The notes under the pieces are model-generated. The model made no database searches and had not been told where the DNA came from. It saw only the letters and a program-made list of their open reading frames with translations. A DNA stretch of 64,000 nt, taken from assembly GCA_017461345.1 (NCBI GenBank), contig JAFTYP010000016.1, positions 32,761-96,760 of the forward strand. Reading direction: 5' to 3'. The stretch comes from Bacteroidaceae bacterium. Its GTDB lineage: Bacteria > Bacteroidota > Bacteroidia > Bacteroidales > Bacteroidaceae. Shown one piece after another: positions 27,635 through 36,514 of the stretch (within the stretch, counting starts at the first letter, position 1; every line of letters starts with the position of its first letter). A program made the translations under genes and the position numbers.

Positions 27635-27690
27635 CCATTCCGGGCGGAAACCTTAACCATTATGGCAAGAATGCTTAACCATTATTTCCG
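27600..27690. repeat. 22-bp-pitch palindromic array G (4 units), overlapping a gene end
   Basis: Cores at 27607 (CCTCAACC), 27629 (CCTTAACC), 27651 (CCTTAACC) and 27673 (GCTTAACC), 22 bp apart. The TAA inside the second core (27632-27634) is the stop codon of the sulfatase gene. Confidence 0.95.
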
Positions 27691-27781
27691 ACACACCACA
27701 GCAACAACAAAACAGAACCCTACAGAACCGAAAAACAATGCGCCTCAGGCTTGCGCCAAAGGCCAACCGACATAGAAAAAT

Positions 27782-29617
27782 ATGATAAAGCAATTCCTCG
27801 ACATCGTAAAGCGATACTTCCGCCCCTACAAGATGTATATCGTGTGGTCCATCGTGCTCAACTTCGTGGCACAGTGGCTCAACGTCTTCTCCTTTGTGGT
27901 GCTCATACCCATACTGAACATCCTCTTCAAGATAGACCAGAACGTCTATACCTACAAAGACTGGACCTGGAGCACGCTGAACAAAGACCTCATCGTCAAC
28001 AACGCCTACGCCTGGGTGCAGGAACTCATTGCCAGCCACGGCGCCTTCCTCACACTCTGCCTCATGGGAGGCATCATGGTCTTCATGACATGCCTGAAAT
28101 GTACCGGCTACTGGGCAGCCGCCAACATCATGATGCCACTCTCAACCGGCGTCGTACGCGACATACGCATGGACATGTACAAGAAAATAATGCGACTGCC
28201 ACTGAGTTTCTTCTCCGCAGAACGAAAAGGAGACATCATTGTGCGCATGAGCACCGACATACAAGTCGTGGAGAACTCCGTCACATCAGCCATATCCACA
28301 CTCATACAACAGCCCATCGCCATCCTCATCTGCTTCTTCACACTCTTCACAGTCAGTTGGCAACTCACCGTCTTCGTCCTCATCGTCACACCACCCGCCG
28401 CATGGCTCATGGGCACCGTCAGCAAACGACTCAAAAACCAATCCGCCGGCGTGCAGGCAGGACTCGCCGAAATAATGGCACAAATAGAAGAAACACTCAG
28501 CGGACTGCGCATCGTCAAAGCATTCATCGCCGAAGAGAAAATGGCCAAACGATTCAACTTCATCAACAACGAATTCCGCAAAGGAATGATCAGCATGATG
28601 ATGCGCATCAACGCCGCACACCCAGTGTCCGAGTCAATGGGCACACTCATCATCATCATCGTACTACTCTTCGGCGGATGGCTCATACTGGACGGCAACG
28701 GATTCATCGACGCCTCAACCTTCATCTTCTACATGGTCATCCTCTACAGCGTCATCAATCCCATCAAAGACCTCACACGCCAATCATACATGATACCCAT
28801 GGGACTCGCCTCCATGGAGCGCATCGACTACATACTCAAAGCAGACAACCCCATCAAAGAAAAAGCACAACCCCTGCCACTCAACAACTTCGAAGAACAA
28901 GTAGAACTGCGCAACGTCACCTTCCACTACACCGAAGGACGCAACGTACTCAAGCACATCAATCTCACCATACCCAAAGGAAAAACCATAGCACTCGTAG
29001 GACAGTCAGGCTCAGGCAAGTCAACACTCGTCGACCTCATACCACGATACTACGACGTAAGCGAAGGACAAATCCTCATCGACGGCAAAGACATACGCGA
29101 CGTACGCTTCCACGACCTCCGCTCACTCATCGGAAACGTCAACCAAGAAGCCATCCTCTTCAACGACACCTTCTACAACAACATCACCTTCGGCGTAGAA
29201 AACGCCACCATGGAACAAGTCATAGAAGCCGCCAAAATAGCCAACGCACACGACTTCATCATGGAAACCGAAAACGGATACAACACCATCATCGGCGACC
29301 GAGGAGGCCGACTCTCCGGCGGACAACGCCAACGCGTCAGCATAGCACGAGCCATCCTCAAAAACCCACCCATACTCATCCTCGACGAAGCAACATCAGC
29401 ACTCGACACAGAAAACGAACACCTCGTCCAGGAAGCACTCGACCGCCTCATGAAGAGCCGAACAACCATAGCCATCGCACATCGACTCTCCACCATCAAG
29501 AACGCCGACATCATACACGTCCTCTACGAAGGCGAAATAGTAGAAAGCGGACAACACGACGAACTCATCGCCCTCAACGGCTACTACAAACGCCTCTACG
29601 ACATGCAACAACTGTAA
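27782..29617 (+). CDS. MsbA-type ABC exporter (fused permease and ATPase)
   Basis: 611 residues: six-helix transmembrane domain (about 20-320), then the ATPase with Walker A GQSGSGKST near 407-415, signature LSGGQ near 510, and Walker B ILILDEATSALD. A lipid-linked glycan or lipid A flippase is the likely role given the glycosyltransferases that follow after 5 bp. Almost pure C/A-ending codon choice leaves the +1 frame open across the whole gene; that long frame (27751-29622) is not a gene. Confidence 0.92.
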   Translation: MIKQFLDIVKRYFRPYKMYIVWSIVLNFVAQWLNVFSFVVLIPILNILFKIDQNVYTYKDWTWSTLNKDLIVNNAYAWVQELIASHGAFLTLCLMGGIMVFMTCLKCTGYWAAANIMMPLSTGVVRDIRMDMYKKIMRLPLSFFSAERKGDIIVRMSTDIQVVENSVTSAISTLIQQPIAILICFFTLFTVSWQLTVFVLIVTPPAAWLMGTVSKRLKNQSAGVQAGLAEIMAQIEETLSGLRIVKAFIAEEKMAKRFNFINNEFRKGMISMMMRINAAHPVSESMGTLIIIIVLLFGGWLILDGNGFIDASTFIFYMVILYSVINPIKDLTRQSYMIPMGLASMERIDYILKADNPIKEKAQPLPLNNFEEQVELRNVTFHYTEGRNVLKHINLTIPKGKTIALVGQSGSGKSTLVDLIPRYYDVSEGQILIDGKDIRDVRFHDLRSLIGNVNQEAILFNDTFYNNITFGVENATMEQVIEAAKIANAHDFIMETENGYNTIIGDRGGRLSGGQRQRVSIARAILKNPPILILDEATSALDTENEHLVQEALDRLMKSRTTIAIAHRLSTIKNADIIHVLYEGEIVESGQHDELIALNGYYKRLYDMQQL

Positions 29618-29622
29618 AAATC

Positions 29623-30765
29623 ATGAAGATACTACTAGGCACACATTACCTGGCAAAGACAGGCGGAACAGAAAACTACACTTATGCATTGGCAATGGAG
29701 TTGCTGCGCCTCGGACACGATGTGGAACACTTTGCCATAGTCCGTGGCCGAGTGTCTGCTTTGCTGGAGGAAAAAGGCGTTCCTTTTATGTCAAAGACTT
29801 CTTACGACTTAATTCTTTCCAATCACAACACAGTCGTCGAGAAGTTGTGGCCTTATGGATATGTCATTCAAACCTGTCACGGAACCATTCCCGAACTGGA
29901 GCAACCATCGCCCTATGCTGATGCATACGTCGGTGTGTCGGAAGAAATTAAAAGACATCTGCAGGGCTTGGGCTATGAATCGATTGTCATTCCGAATGGT
30001 ATTGACTGCAAGCGCTTTTATCCTAAGAAGCCTGTGTCGCCTACGCTTACTACTGTTCTGTCTCTTTGCCATTCGGATATTGCCAATAACTTTATTCGCA
30101 AATGTTGTAAGCAAGCAGGTATTAAGTTCCTTCAGAGCAACAAATTTACAGACAACGTATGGGCGATTGAGGATCTCATCAATCAGAGTGACCTTGTTGT
30201 TGGTTTGGGCAGGTCGGCTTATGATGCGATGGCCTGCGGAAGGGCTGTGCTTGTGTATGATTTTCGCGAACATTATATGAATGAGTTTCTCGGTGAGGGT
30301 ATGCTTACGCCTTTGAATATCGAGAAGAGTATGTCGTGCAATTGTACGGGAAAGGCGAGTCGTCTGAAGTATGATGATCAGTCTTTTATTATGGAAATGC
30401 AGAAGTATAGTCCGGATTTGGCGGTCTGGAGTCGTGAGTATGCTTTGGAGAATCTGAATATTGAGAAGGCCGTTGTGAGGTATTTGGACTTCTTTGGCAA
30501 TGCAGACATTCGGCAGAATTATGGTGCATACAAGACTCGTTTGAGTAAGGTGTTTGATGAAGAACGTCAGGCATTACGTAATGCTTTATGCGAAAAGGGG
30601 TTGTTGCAGGAGCAGTTTGTTAGTGTGCAGTGTCAGATGTGCAGCATGCGGGAGACTTTTTCTGCCAAGGGGCGGAAGCATCTTCGTGCTATTCGTGCTT
30701 TGCTGTGGCTTAGCATTGTTTTGATGTTCTTGCTTGTTATGCTTGTTTGTCACGTGTTTTTGTAA
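29623..30765 (+). CDS. Glycosyltransferase (GT4-like) with C-terminal membrane anchor
   Basis: 380 residues. N-terminal KILLGTHYLAKTGGTENYT is the glycine-rich loop of GT-B enzymes; VIPNGIDCKRFYP links the two lobes; LGRSAYDAMACGRAVLVYD is the nucleotide-sugar binding helix. Basic coiled C-terminus with a final hydrophobic helix (about 355-378) suggests membrane attachment. I start it at ATG 29623, 5 bp after the exporter stop. Sugar donor unknown; part of the surface-glycan block. Confidence 0.83.
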   Translation: MKILLGTHYLAKTGGTENYTYALAMELLRLGHDVEHFAIVRGRVSALLEEKGVPFMSKTSYDLILSNHNTVVEKLWPYGYVIQTCHGTIPELEQPSPYADAYVGVSEEIKRHLQGLGYESIVIPNGIDCKRFYPKKPVSPTLTTVLSLCHSDIANNFIRKCCKQAGIKFLQSNKFTDNVWAIEDLINQSDLVVGLGRSAYDAMACGRAVLVYDFREHYMNEFLGEGMLTPLNIEKSMSCNCTGKASRLKYDDQSFIMEMQKYSPDLAVWSREYALENLNIEKAVVRYLDFFGNADIRQNYGAYKTRLSKVFDEERQALRNALCEKGLLQEQFVSVQCQMCSMRETFSAKGRKHLRAIRALLWLSIVLMFLLVMLVCHVFL

Positions 30766-30800
30766 AGGGAAAAGAGGTATTAGTTTAAATCATTCGTCAT

Positions 30801-31703
30801 ATGAAGGTAAGTATTGTTACTATTTCGTATAACAACTTTCAGGGTTTGAAGGAGACTTACGACAGCATCCGTCGGCAAACGTTCCGCGATTTTGAATGGA
30901 TTGTGGTTGACGGTGGCAGTACGGACGGCACGAGGGAGTTTCTTGAGGAGCATAGCCAGGAACTGGCTTGGTGGTGCTGCGAACCGGACAAGGGTGTTTA
31001 TAATGCCCAGAACAAGGGTACGGAACATGCGCGTGGGGAGTATTGTATTTACATGAACTCGGGCGATTTGTTTTTTGCTGATGATGTTTTGGAGAAGGTT
31101 TTTGAGAGGGATATTGATGCCGACATCATTTACGGCAACTGGATGCTTGTTTTCGAGGATGGCACGACCAGGCTGGGATTTGCTCCGGATGTTGCCGATT
31201 TGGCTTATTTCTTTGATGATAATATGTGTCATCAGGCGATGTTGATACGCACAGAGGCTGTGAGAAAGCGTCCTTACGACGAGAGTTTCCGCATTTATGC
31301 CGACTGGGAGGAATGGCTTGCCTTGCTCGTGCAGGGCAAGAGTTTCGAGAGGATTGATATGACTGTGTGTAACTTTATGGTTGGAGGCATCAGTACGGGC
31401 GATAATGCTTCAGAGAAATTGAAGCAGGAACGCAAGGCGGAGATTTTGCGAATCAAAGACAGATATTATACTGGGCTTTGGAGGCAGACGATGGAAAGGG
31501 TGGTGCCTGCCCTTAAGGAGTACAATGCCATAAAGAGTTGGATGGGGAGTGAGGGCACGACGTCGCTCAGTGCGGCTGTTGGCGAACGTGAGCATCTTCT
31601 CAGAAAGCGCAGGAAACACAATAAACTTATCAGAATCCTTATCTACATCTGCACGATGTTGATTCTTACTAATTTAGCATTGTTGCTGCACGTGTTGCTG
31701 TAG
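30801..31703 (+). CDS. Family 2 glycosyltransferase with C-terminal membrane anchor
   Basis: 300 residues. GT-A fold: VSIVTISYNN, IVVDGGSTDGT and the metal-binding region YMNSGDLFF (an SGD in place of the usual DxD), followed by the catalytic region FRIYADWEEWLALL. The last 25 residues (RILIYICTMLILTNLALLL) form a transmembrane helix. Same order and direction as the next GT, whose ATG begins immediately after this stop (TAGATG). Confidence 0.85.
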   Translation: MKVSIVTISYNNFQGLKETYDSIRRQTFRDFEWIVVDGGSTDGTREFLEEHSQELAWWCCEPDKGVYNAQNKGTEHARGEYCIYMNSGDLFFADDVLEKVFERDIDADIIYGNWMLVFEDGTTRLGFAPDVADLAYFFDDNMCHQAMLIRTEAVRKRPYDESFRIYADWEEWLALLVQGKSFERIDMTVCNFMVGGISTGDNASEKLKQERKAEILRIKDRYYTGLWRQTMERVVPALKEYNAIKSWMGSEGTTSLSAAVGEREHLLRKRRKHNKLIRILIYICTMLILTNLALLLHVLL

Positions 31704-32759
31704 ATGGAAGGGGGAAAACAAATGGAAGAAAATATGTCGCGTATACCGTCTAAAGAAGAACTGTTAAGGGGTTCGGAAAACATCTACTGCCAAATCGGCC
31801 AACATCTACTGCCAAATCGGCCAACATCTACTGCCAAGTCGACCGACTTGGCAGTAGATGTTGACGTGACGGTTGTGACGGTCTGTTTCAATCCCTTAAA
31901 GTCTGGTCGTAAGGAATTGTTCCTGAAGAATTTAGATTCTGTGCAGGCGCAGGAGAATGTCCGTTTGGAGCATCTTATTATAGACGGCAATTCTTCCGAC
32001 GGAACATTCGAGTGGCTGAAGACTTACAACGCGAAGAGGCACGACATACGCATCCTGAGCAAGCCCGACAGCGGCATCTACGATGCCATGAACCGCGGCA
32101 TCGCACTCGCCCGGGGACGCTATGTCATCTTCCTTAACAGCGACGACTACTTCCATAATCCCTTCGGGATGGCACTTTCGCTGGAGAGAGTAGAAGAAAT
32201 GCAATGCGACTTTACCTTTGCACCCATCTGTTTCAGCGACCCGTCGGTCCGTCGCAATCCGCAACTCGCACCGCAGAAACGCATCCATCGCTTCCTCATC
32301 AGTTGGTGCTTCTCCCACCAGTCGATGCTCACATCACGCTCCTTTCTGATGAAGATAGACGGCTTCGACACCTCCTACCGCTCCGCCGCAGACTACGATC
32401 TGCTGCTTCGCATGGTTGTAGCCGGAGCAAAAGGCTGTTTCGTGCCACACGCATTCTCCACCTTCACCCTGGGCGGATTCTCTGCCTTACAGGAGAACAA
32501 AAAACTCATTGAAGACGAATGCATACGCTGTCTGCAAGCCTTCTTCCACAACCTCTATGCCCTGAACATGGACCACGACGATGCTGAATACATCTTCCGC
32601 CATCGTGTCTTTCCACTCAAATACCTCAACATCTACAAACACCTGCAGAAATACATCAGAAAACACTTCATAGGAATACCCGAAAGTCCTGCCGCAAGGC
32701 TCTCACAATGGTTCAACTACATAAAGTATTACCTTAAATGTCTGAGATCAAACGCATAG
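31704..32759 (+). CDS. Family 2 glycosyltransferase with an in-frame 22-bp repeat insertion
   Basis: 351 residues. The GT2 core starts near residue 54 (TVVTVCFNPLKSGR), with IIDGNSSDGT, LNSDDYF and RSAADYDLLLRM. It is a clear paralog of the gene at 33573 (shared CFNPLK, DSGIY-AMNRGIAL, YVIFLN-DDY, KYYLKCL). Residues about 26-53 come from a 22-bp-pitch repeat ending in a perfect 18-bp inverted repeat; the paralog has unrelated sequence there. The repeat therefore lengthened a dispensable N-terminus. Its end overlaps the next gene by 22 bp. Confidence 0.85.
   Translation: MEGGKQMEENMSRIPSKEELLRGSENIYCQIGQHLLPNRPTSTAKSTDLAVDVDVTVVTVCFNPLKSGRKELFLKNLDSVQAQENVRLEHLIIDGNSSDGTFEWLKTYNAKRHDIRILSKPDSGIYDAMNRGIALARGRYVIFLNSDDYFHNPFGMALSLERVEEMQCDFTFAPICFSDPSVRRNPQLAPQKRIHRFLISWCFSHQSMLTSRSFLMKIDGFDTSYRSAADYDLLLRMVVAGAKGCFVPHAFSTFTLGGFSALQENKKLIEDECIRCLQAFFHNLYALNMDHDDAEYIFRHRVFPLKYLNIYKHLQKYIRKHFIGIPESPAARLSQWFNYIKYYLKCLRSNA
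31779..31862 (+). repeat. 22-bp tandem repeat with terminal inverted unit, inside a glycosyltransferase gene
   Basis: Units starting AACATCTACTGCC lie at 31779, 31801 and 31823; at 31845 (again +22) the unit is inverted (GACTTGGCAGTAGATGTT). The third and fourth units form 18-bp perfect arms around a GACC loop. Set in the register of the intergenic arrays, the unit keeps GG..AAC and TGCCAAA (14 of 22 positions equal to a consensus-like unit). Confidence 0.92.
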
Positions 32760-33583
32760 CAGTGCTTACAATGGTTCGCAACGACGACTTCTTCCTGCAG
32801 AAGTGGGTGGAATACTATGGTCGTGAATTGGGTAAGGAGAACCTATACATCTATTATGATGGCGAAGACCAACAAATAGCGGACTTCTGCCAGGGGACAA
32901 ATGCTTGCGTGCATCCTAAAATAGGCACACAAGTGGTGTCAGCCGAAAAGGCAAGACTCAAGTTCCTGTCCGAAAAGGCAACAGAACTCTTTGCCAAAGG
33001 ATACGACCTCGTCATCGGTGTCGATGCAGACGAGTACATTGTGGTCGACCCTAAACTTGGCGCAGGACTGAAGGACTTCTTGTCGCAGCAGAAGATAGAT
33101 GTCAGCCTCTCTGCTTTAGGACTCGACTTCGGACAAAGACTCGGTGAGGAAGGCGACCTCACACCGGACGCAACATTCCTCTCGCAACGACGCTACGCAC
33201 AAATTGGCACACGCTACACCAAACCGTCCATCATAGCAAAGCCTTGCCGGTGGGGAAGCGGATTCCACCGCGTCAAGGGACACAATTTCCACATTGCCAA
33301 AGACCTCTATCTCATGCACTTCGGCTATGCCGACAGCAAGATATTAAAAGCCCGCTTGGGAGATGCCGACCGTGTGGCACAAGGATGGGAAAAGCACATC
33401 CTCAAGCGTAGCCGAACCATAAGGTATGCAACAGAAAAGAAAGCACACGACTTCGACCGCTGGACTCGCTTCGCACGCATCTGCCAAACATGGTGCCGTC
33501 CGCCTTATGCCCTCAACAAACCTGCAATGTTCGAACTGAGAATCGTTGTGAAATTACCAAAAAGATTTAGCAATGTCCTTTAA
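32738..33583 (+). CDS. Glycosyltransferase (family 2/92-like)
   Basis: 281 residues. IAVLTMVRNDDFFLQKWVEYY is the N-terminal signature of the Glyco_tranf_2_4/GT92-like group; DADEYIV is the metal-binding DxD. A WGSGFHRVKGHNF block and a His-rich stretch (LYLMHFGY) follow. It overlaps the upstream GT by 22 bp and the downstream GT by 11 bp, so the four GT genes from 30801 are tightly coupled. Substrate unknown. Confidence 0.8.
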   Translation: MSEIKRIAVLTMVRNDDFFLQKWVEYYGRELGKENLYIYYDGEDQQIADFCQGTNACVHPKIGTQVVSAEKARLKFLSEKATELFAKGYDLVIGVDADEYIVVDPKLGAGLKDFLSQQKIDVSLSALGLDFGQRLGEEGDLTPDATFLSQRRYAQIGTRYTKPSIIAKPCRWGSGFHRVKGHNFHIAKDLYLMHFGYADSKILKARLGDADRVAQGWEKHILKRSRTIRYATEKKAHDFDRWTRFARICQTWCRPPYALNKPAMFELRIVVKLPKRFSNVL

Positions 33584-34553
33584 TCTTCCTTCCTGCAAAC
33601 AACTTCAAGATGCAGTAATACAAAAGCCGGCAAGTACTGGCTCCGTTTGCTTTCACTCTTCTGTTACGGTAAGTGTTGTAACAGCCTGTTTTAATCCTCT
33701 AAAAGACGGGCGCGAAGCCTTGTTTCGAAAGAATCTTGATTCTGTACAGCAGCAGACAGGAGTCTCAATAGAACATGTTATCGTAGACGGAGCTTCTACC
33801 GATGGTACACTGGAACTCCTGAAAGCATACGACAATCCGTGTCACGACATACGCATACTTTCCATGCCTGACTCTGGTATATACGAAGCTATGAATCGCG
33901 GAATTGCCCTTTCACGAGGAAAGTATGTCATATTCCTCAATACAGATGATTATTATTGTTGTGAAGACGGGATTGCTCTTTGTGTAAAGGCATTAGAACG
34001 GAGCAATTGTACTTTTACTTTTGCTCCAATACTGACCGAAGGTAAATTCTTTCGCCATCGATTACACAGACATCCGCAACGTCATCTACATAGGGTGTTC
34101 CTTTTTTGTACTATCCCACATCCTTCGATGCTGTTCCTTAAAAGCGCACTGATGGATGTTGACGGATATGATTGTTCCTACCAACTTGCTGCAGATTATG
34201 ATATGATGTTGCGTCTTATAGCAGTCAAGCACAAGGTACACTTTGTTGACAAGGCTTTTGTGGCATTCTCTTCTATGGGCTTTGCTTCTAGGAACAGAGT
34301 TCTTAATTTGCAGGAAAAGATGACCATTGTTAGGCATTTCCATCGGAAGGTATTTGGCATAAGACTCACTGACAAGGAAACAGAGGTGCTTGTAAAGCAC
34401 TTCCGTTATCCTAAGCGATATCTATCAGTTTATGTAGCTTCGCAGCGAATGATAAGCCAAGCCTTTGTGGGGGTGCCGCAGGGTTTTGGACAGAGAGTGG
34501 TACAAAACTTCAATTATTGGAAGTACTATCTTAAGTGTCTTTGGGGTATTTAG
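33573..34553 (+). CDS. Family 2 glycosyltransferase (paralog of the gene at 31704)
   Basis: 326 residues: VSVVTACFNPLKDGREALF, VDGASTDGT, FLNTDDYY and LAADYDMMLRL. Similar along its full length to the 31704 product, indicating local duplication, with the family-92-like gene caught between the copies. It lacks the repeat-encoded N-terminal insert. Converges with the Stealth gene 9 bp away. Confidence 0.85.
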   Translation: MSFNLPSCKQLQDAVIQKPASTGSVCFHSSVTVSVVTACFNPLKDGREALFRKNLDSVQQQTGVSIEHVIVDGASTDGTLELLKAYDNPCHDIRILSMPDSGIYEAMNRGIALSRGKYVIFLNTDDYYCCEDGIALCVKALERSNCTFTFAPILTEGKFFRHRLHRHPQRHLHRVFLFCTIPHPSMLFLKSALMDVDGYDCSYQLAADYDMMLRLIAVKHKVHFVDKAFVAFSSMGFASRNRVLNLQEKMTIVRHFHRKVFGIRLTDKETEVLVKHFRYPKRYLSVYVASQRMISQAFVGVPQGFGQRVVQNFNYWKYYLKCLWGI

Positions 34554-34562
34554 GTAAGGTGA

Positions 34563-35525
34563 TCAACCTTCTTCCATTAGCAAATCGTCGACAAATTGGT
34601 TGATGCGTGCATAAATATTATCGTCTACTTGATCTAATGCGTAGAAGCAAGCGAAACAAACCTTACTGCCAGTTTTTGTTACGCGTCGTAGTGTCCATTC
34701 CAAATTTATCATTCCTTTCTTAGAATAGTAGCGCATAAGTACAGGATGAACAGGACGGATTTTCAACTTGTTTTGTTTCAGCAGCAGCATGTAGCACAAT
34801 TCGTCGGTTCGAAAATGGTCAAGGTTTCTAAAGCGGTTCTGTATATTTTGAATGAGGAGTTCTGGATGTGTGGTGTAAAAGTGCTCCAAGGTGCTACGGA
34901 GCAGCGGATGTGGTGTGTGTGAGAGATGTATGTAGTTATTTTTGTATCCTGCGAATTTTGCAGCGAGCATCATTTGTCTGACATGGTTGACTGGACATGT
35001 GCCGAGGTGTTCTTTTATGGCATAGAGAAGGCGTGTCCATGGCTGTGAGGCTATGTGGCCGTGGCAGAGAATGTGTCCATGTTGTGGAAAGAATGTGTCG
35101 GGTGTTACCGGGCGACAGATGAGGAGATCATCATTGAGGTAAATGAAGTGTTCGCTCAGTTGGGGTATCCTCCATAGCATGGCTTCGATGCTTAGGGAGT
35201 TGAATGTGGGCAGGTATTTTTCATAGTCGCGAAAGATTATTTTATGGTCAACTATTTCAACGGGAATTTTACTATTTACTTTTGGATCTTGTCCGTCTGT
35301 TACGATGAAGATTCGTCGAATCCATGGCATGAACTTATTGATGGAATGCACGCACCAATGTATTTCTCCGCGTTCTACATATCGTGTGGCGCCAGCAATG
35401 TCCTTTGCAAGCAGTGTTGTGTCACCGTGCATATATTTTGCTCTCTTTGCATTTAGTATGGGGTCATTACCGTTTACCCATGTTATGACGGCATCAACAC
35501 AGAAGTTTTTTTGTTCATTACTCAT
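34563..35525 (-). CDS. Stealth-family sugar-phosphate transferase
   Basis: 320 residues with the Stealth conserved regions: CR1 DAVITWVNGNDP at about 11-22, CR2 around RRIFIVTDGQDP...LPTFNSLSIEA...SEHFIYLNDD, and weaker CR3/CR4. These enzymes move hexose-1-phosphate from nucleotide sugars to build phosphodiester-linked capsules and resemble eukaryotic GlcNAc-1-phosphotransferase. In a surface-glycan block, 8 bp downstream of the acyltransferase gene. Confidence 0.85.
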   Translation of the reverse strand: MSNEQKNFCVDAVITWVNGNDPILNAKRAKYMHGDTTLLAKDIAGATRYVERGEIHWCVHSINKFMPWIRRIFIVTDGQDPKVNSKIPVEIVDHKIIFRDYEKYLPTFNSLSIEAMLWRIPQLSEHFIYLNDDLLICRPVTPDTFFPQHGHILCHGHIASQPWTRLLYAIKEHLGTCPVNHVRQMMLAAKFAGYKNNYIHLSHTPHPLLRSTLEHFYTTHPELLIQNIQNRFRNLDHFRTDELCYMLLLKQNKLKIRPVHPVLMRYYSKKGMINLEWTLRRVTKTGSKVCFACFYALDQVDDNIYARINQFVDDLLMEEG

Positions 35526-35533
35526 GTTAAGTC

Positions 35534-36403
35534 TTATTTATACCACCGATTATGCGACCAGAGCCATATTTCGGGCTGTTGGCGGATGTTTTGTTCGAGC
35601 AGTCGCCAGAAGCATCGTGAGTTTGGGAATGGTCCGTTTTTCTCTTCTTCTGTTTGTTGCATTTCGGTGAATGTCAGTCTGTAATGTCCTCGTGATGGTT
35701 TTTCTATGTTGAGGTATACGAGTTCTGCGTTGACCTTTTTTGCTATTTCTTCTGCGCCTGGTGCGTACCATGTTTGTTGGCTGAGGAAGTTGATGCTGTC
35801 TTTTGCTTTTATGTCGGGCCGTTGGTCTTGTATGAAGCCGCAGAGGAATGGTTCGCCTTGTGCGTTCATTTGCAGCATGGTGCGCACGGTTTGTTTCATT
35901 TCTATCTGTGTGGTGTTCCAGCGGCTGCGCACTTCGTGCATGAGTGAGGCGAAGTATGGGCTTTCGATTTGTTTGTATATTTCGCAGTTTTTCTTGGGGT
36001 TTTTGTAGTGTGTGCAGACTTCTTGTGCCCATTCCCAGCAGCCGCAGTGCCCCAGGAGCATGAAGACGTTTTTGCCTTTGGCTGCGATGCGTTCGGGCAG
36101 TTCTGCGTTGACGACTTCCACTCGGCGGCGCATTTCCTGGTCTGTGATGTTGAGGCATTTGAAGGCTTCTATGAAGATGTCGCAGAGATTGCGGTAGAAG
36201 GCTTTTTCCAGGCGTATGATTTCCTGTGTGTTTTTCTGGGGGAAGGAGCAGGTGAGGTTCTCGCGGACGAGTCGGCGTCTGTACCTTATTATGTAATACA
36301 TGATGGGGTAGGCGATGTCGCTCAGCAGGTAGAGCACGCTCAGCGGCAGCCTGGCCAGAAGTCGCATGAAGTGATGTTTCTTCTTTGTCCCGTTTTTGTT
36401 CAT
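35534..36403 (-). CDS. Lipid A biosynthesis acyltransferase (LpxL/HtrB family)
   Basis: 289 residues from ATG 36403. Acyltransferase motif H(x)4E is GHCGCWEW near residue 117; FIQDQRPDIKAKDSI and PGAEEIAKKVNAELV are the other blocks of the LPLAT family. N-terminal hydrophobic anchor (LSVLYLLSDIAYPIMYYII). The frame is open to 36463, but the -7 box at 36439-36446 places those codons upstream of transcription. It would add a secondary acyl chain to lipid A. Confidence 0.87.
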   Translation of the reverse strand: MNKNGTKKKHHFMRLLARLPLSVLYLLSDIAYPIMYYIIRYRRRLVRENLTCSFPQKNTQEIIRLEKAFYRNLCDIFIEAFKCLNITDQEMRRRVEVVNAELPERIAAKGKNVFMLLGHCGCWEWAQEVCTHYKNPKKNCEIYKQIESPYFASLMHEVRSRWNTTQIEMKQTVRTMLQMNAQGEPFLCGFIQDQRPDIKAKDSINFLSQQTWYAPGAEEIAKKVNAELVYLNIEKPSRGHYRLTFTEMQQTEEEKNGPFPNSRCFWRLLEQNIRQQPEIWLWSHNRWYK

Positions 36404-36438
36404 TGTCTGGTTTGTTTTTGTGCGGTGTTTACCGAGGG

Positions 36439-36446
36439 CAAAGTTA
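36439..36446 (-). promoter_or_regulatory. TAnnTTTG promoter of the acyltransferase-Stealth pair
   Basis: TAACTTTG on the minus strand, about 35 bp upstream of the chosen ATG at 36403. Confidence 0.55.
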
Positions 36447-36514
36447 CGAAAAACTAATGGCAATGCAAAGAAAACAGGTTATTTCTTTTTGCATTGCCAT
36501 TGAGGTGTGGTGTG

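Noticed and set aside
27751-29622. Very long plus-strand open frame (the first two thirds of a 1004-codon frame) over the ABC exporter
   Set aside because: It is the +1 shadow of the exporter, rich in Arg/His/Thr and without homology; only its last part, from ATG 29623, is a real gene.
32738-32759. The 22-bp overlap of two glycosyltransferase genes as another array unit
   Set aside because: No core or linker similarity to the repeat family; the equal length is coincidence.
36404-36463. Longer start for the lipid A acyltransferase
   Set aside because: The -7 promoter element at 36439-36446 lies within it.
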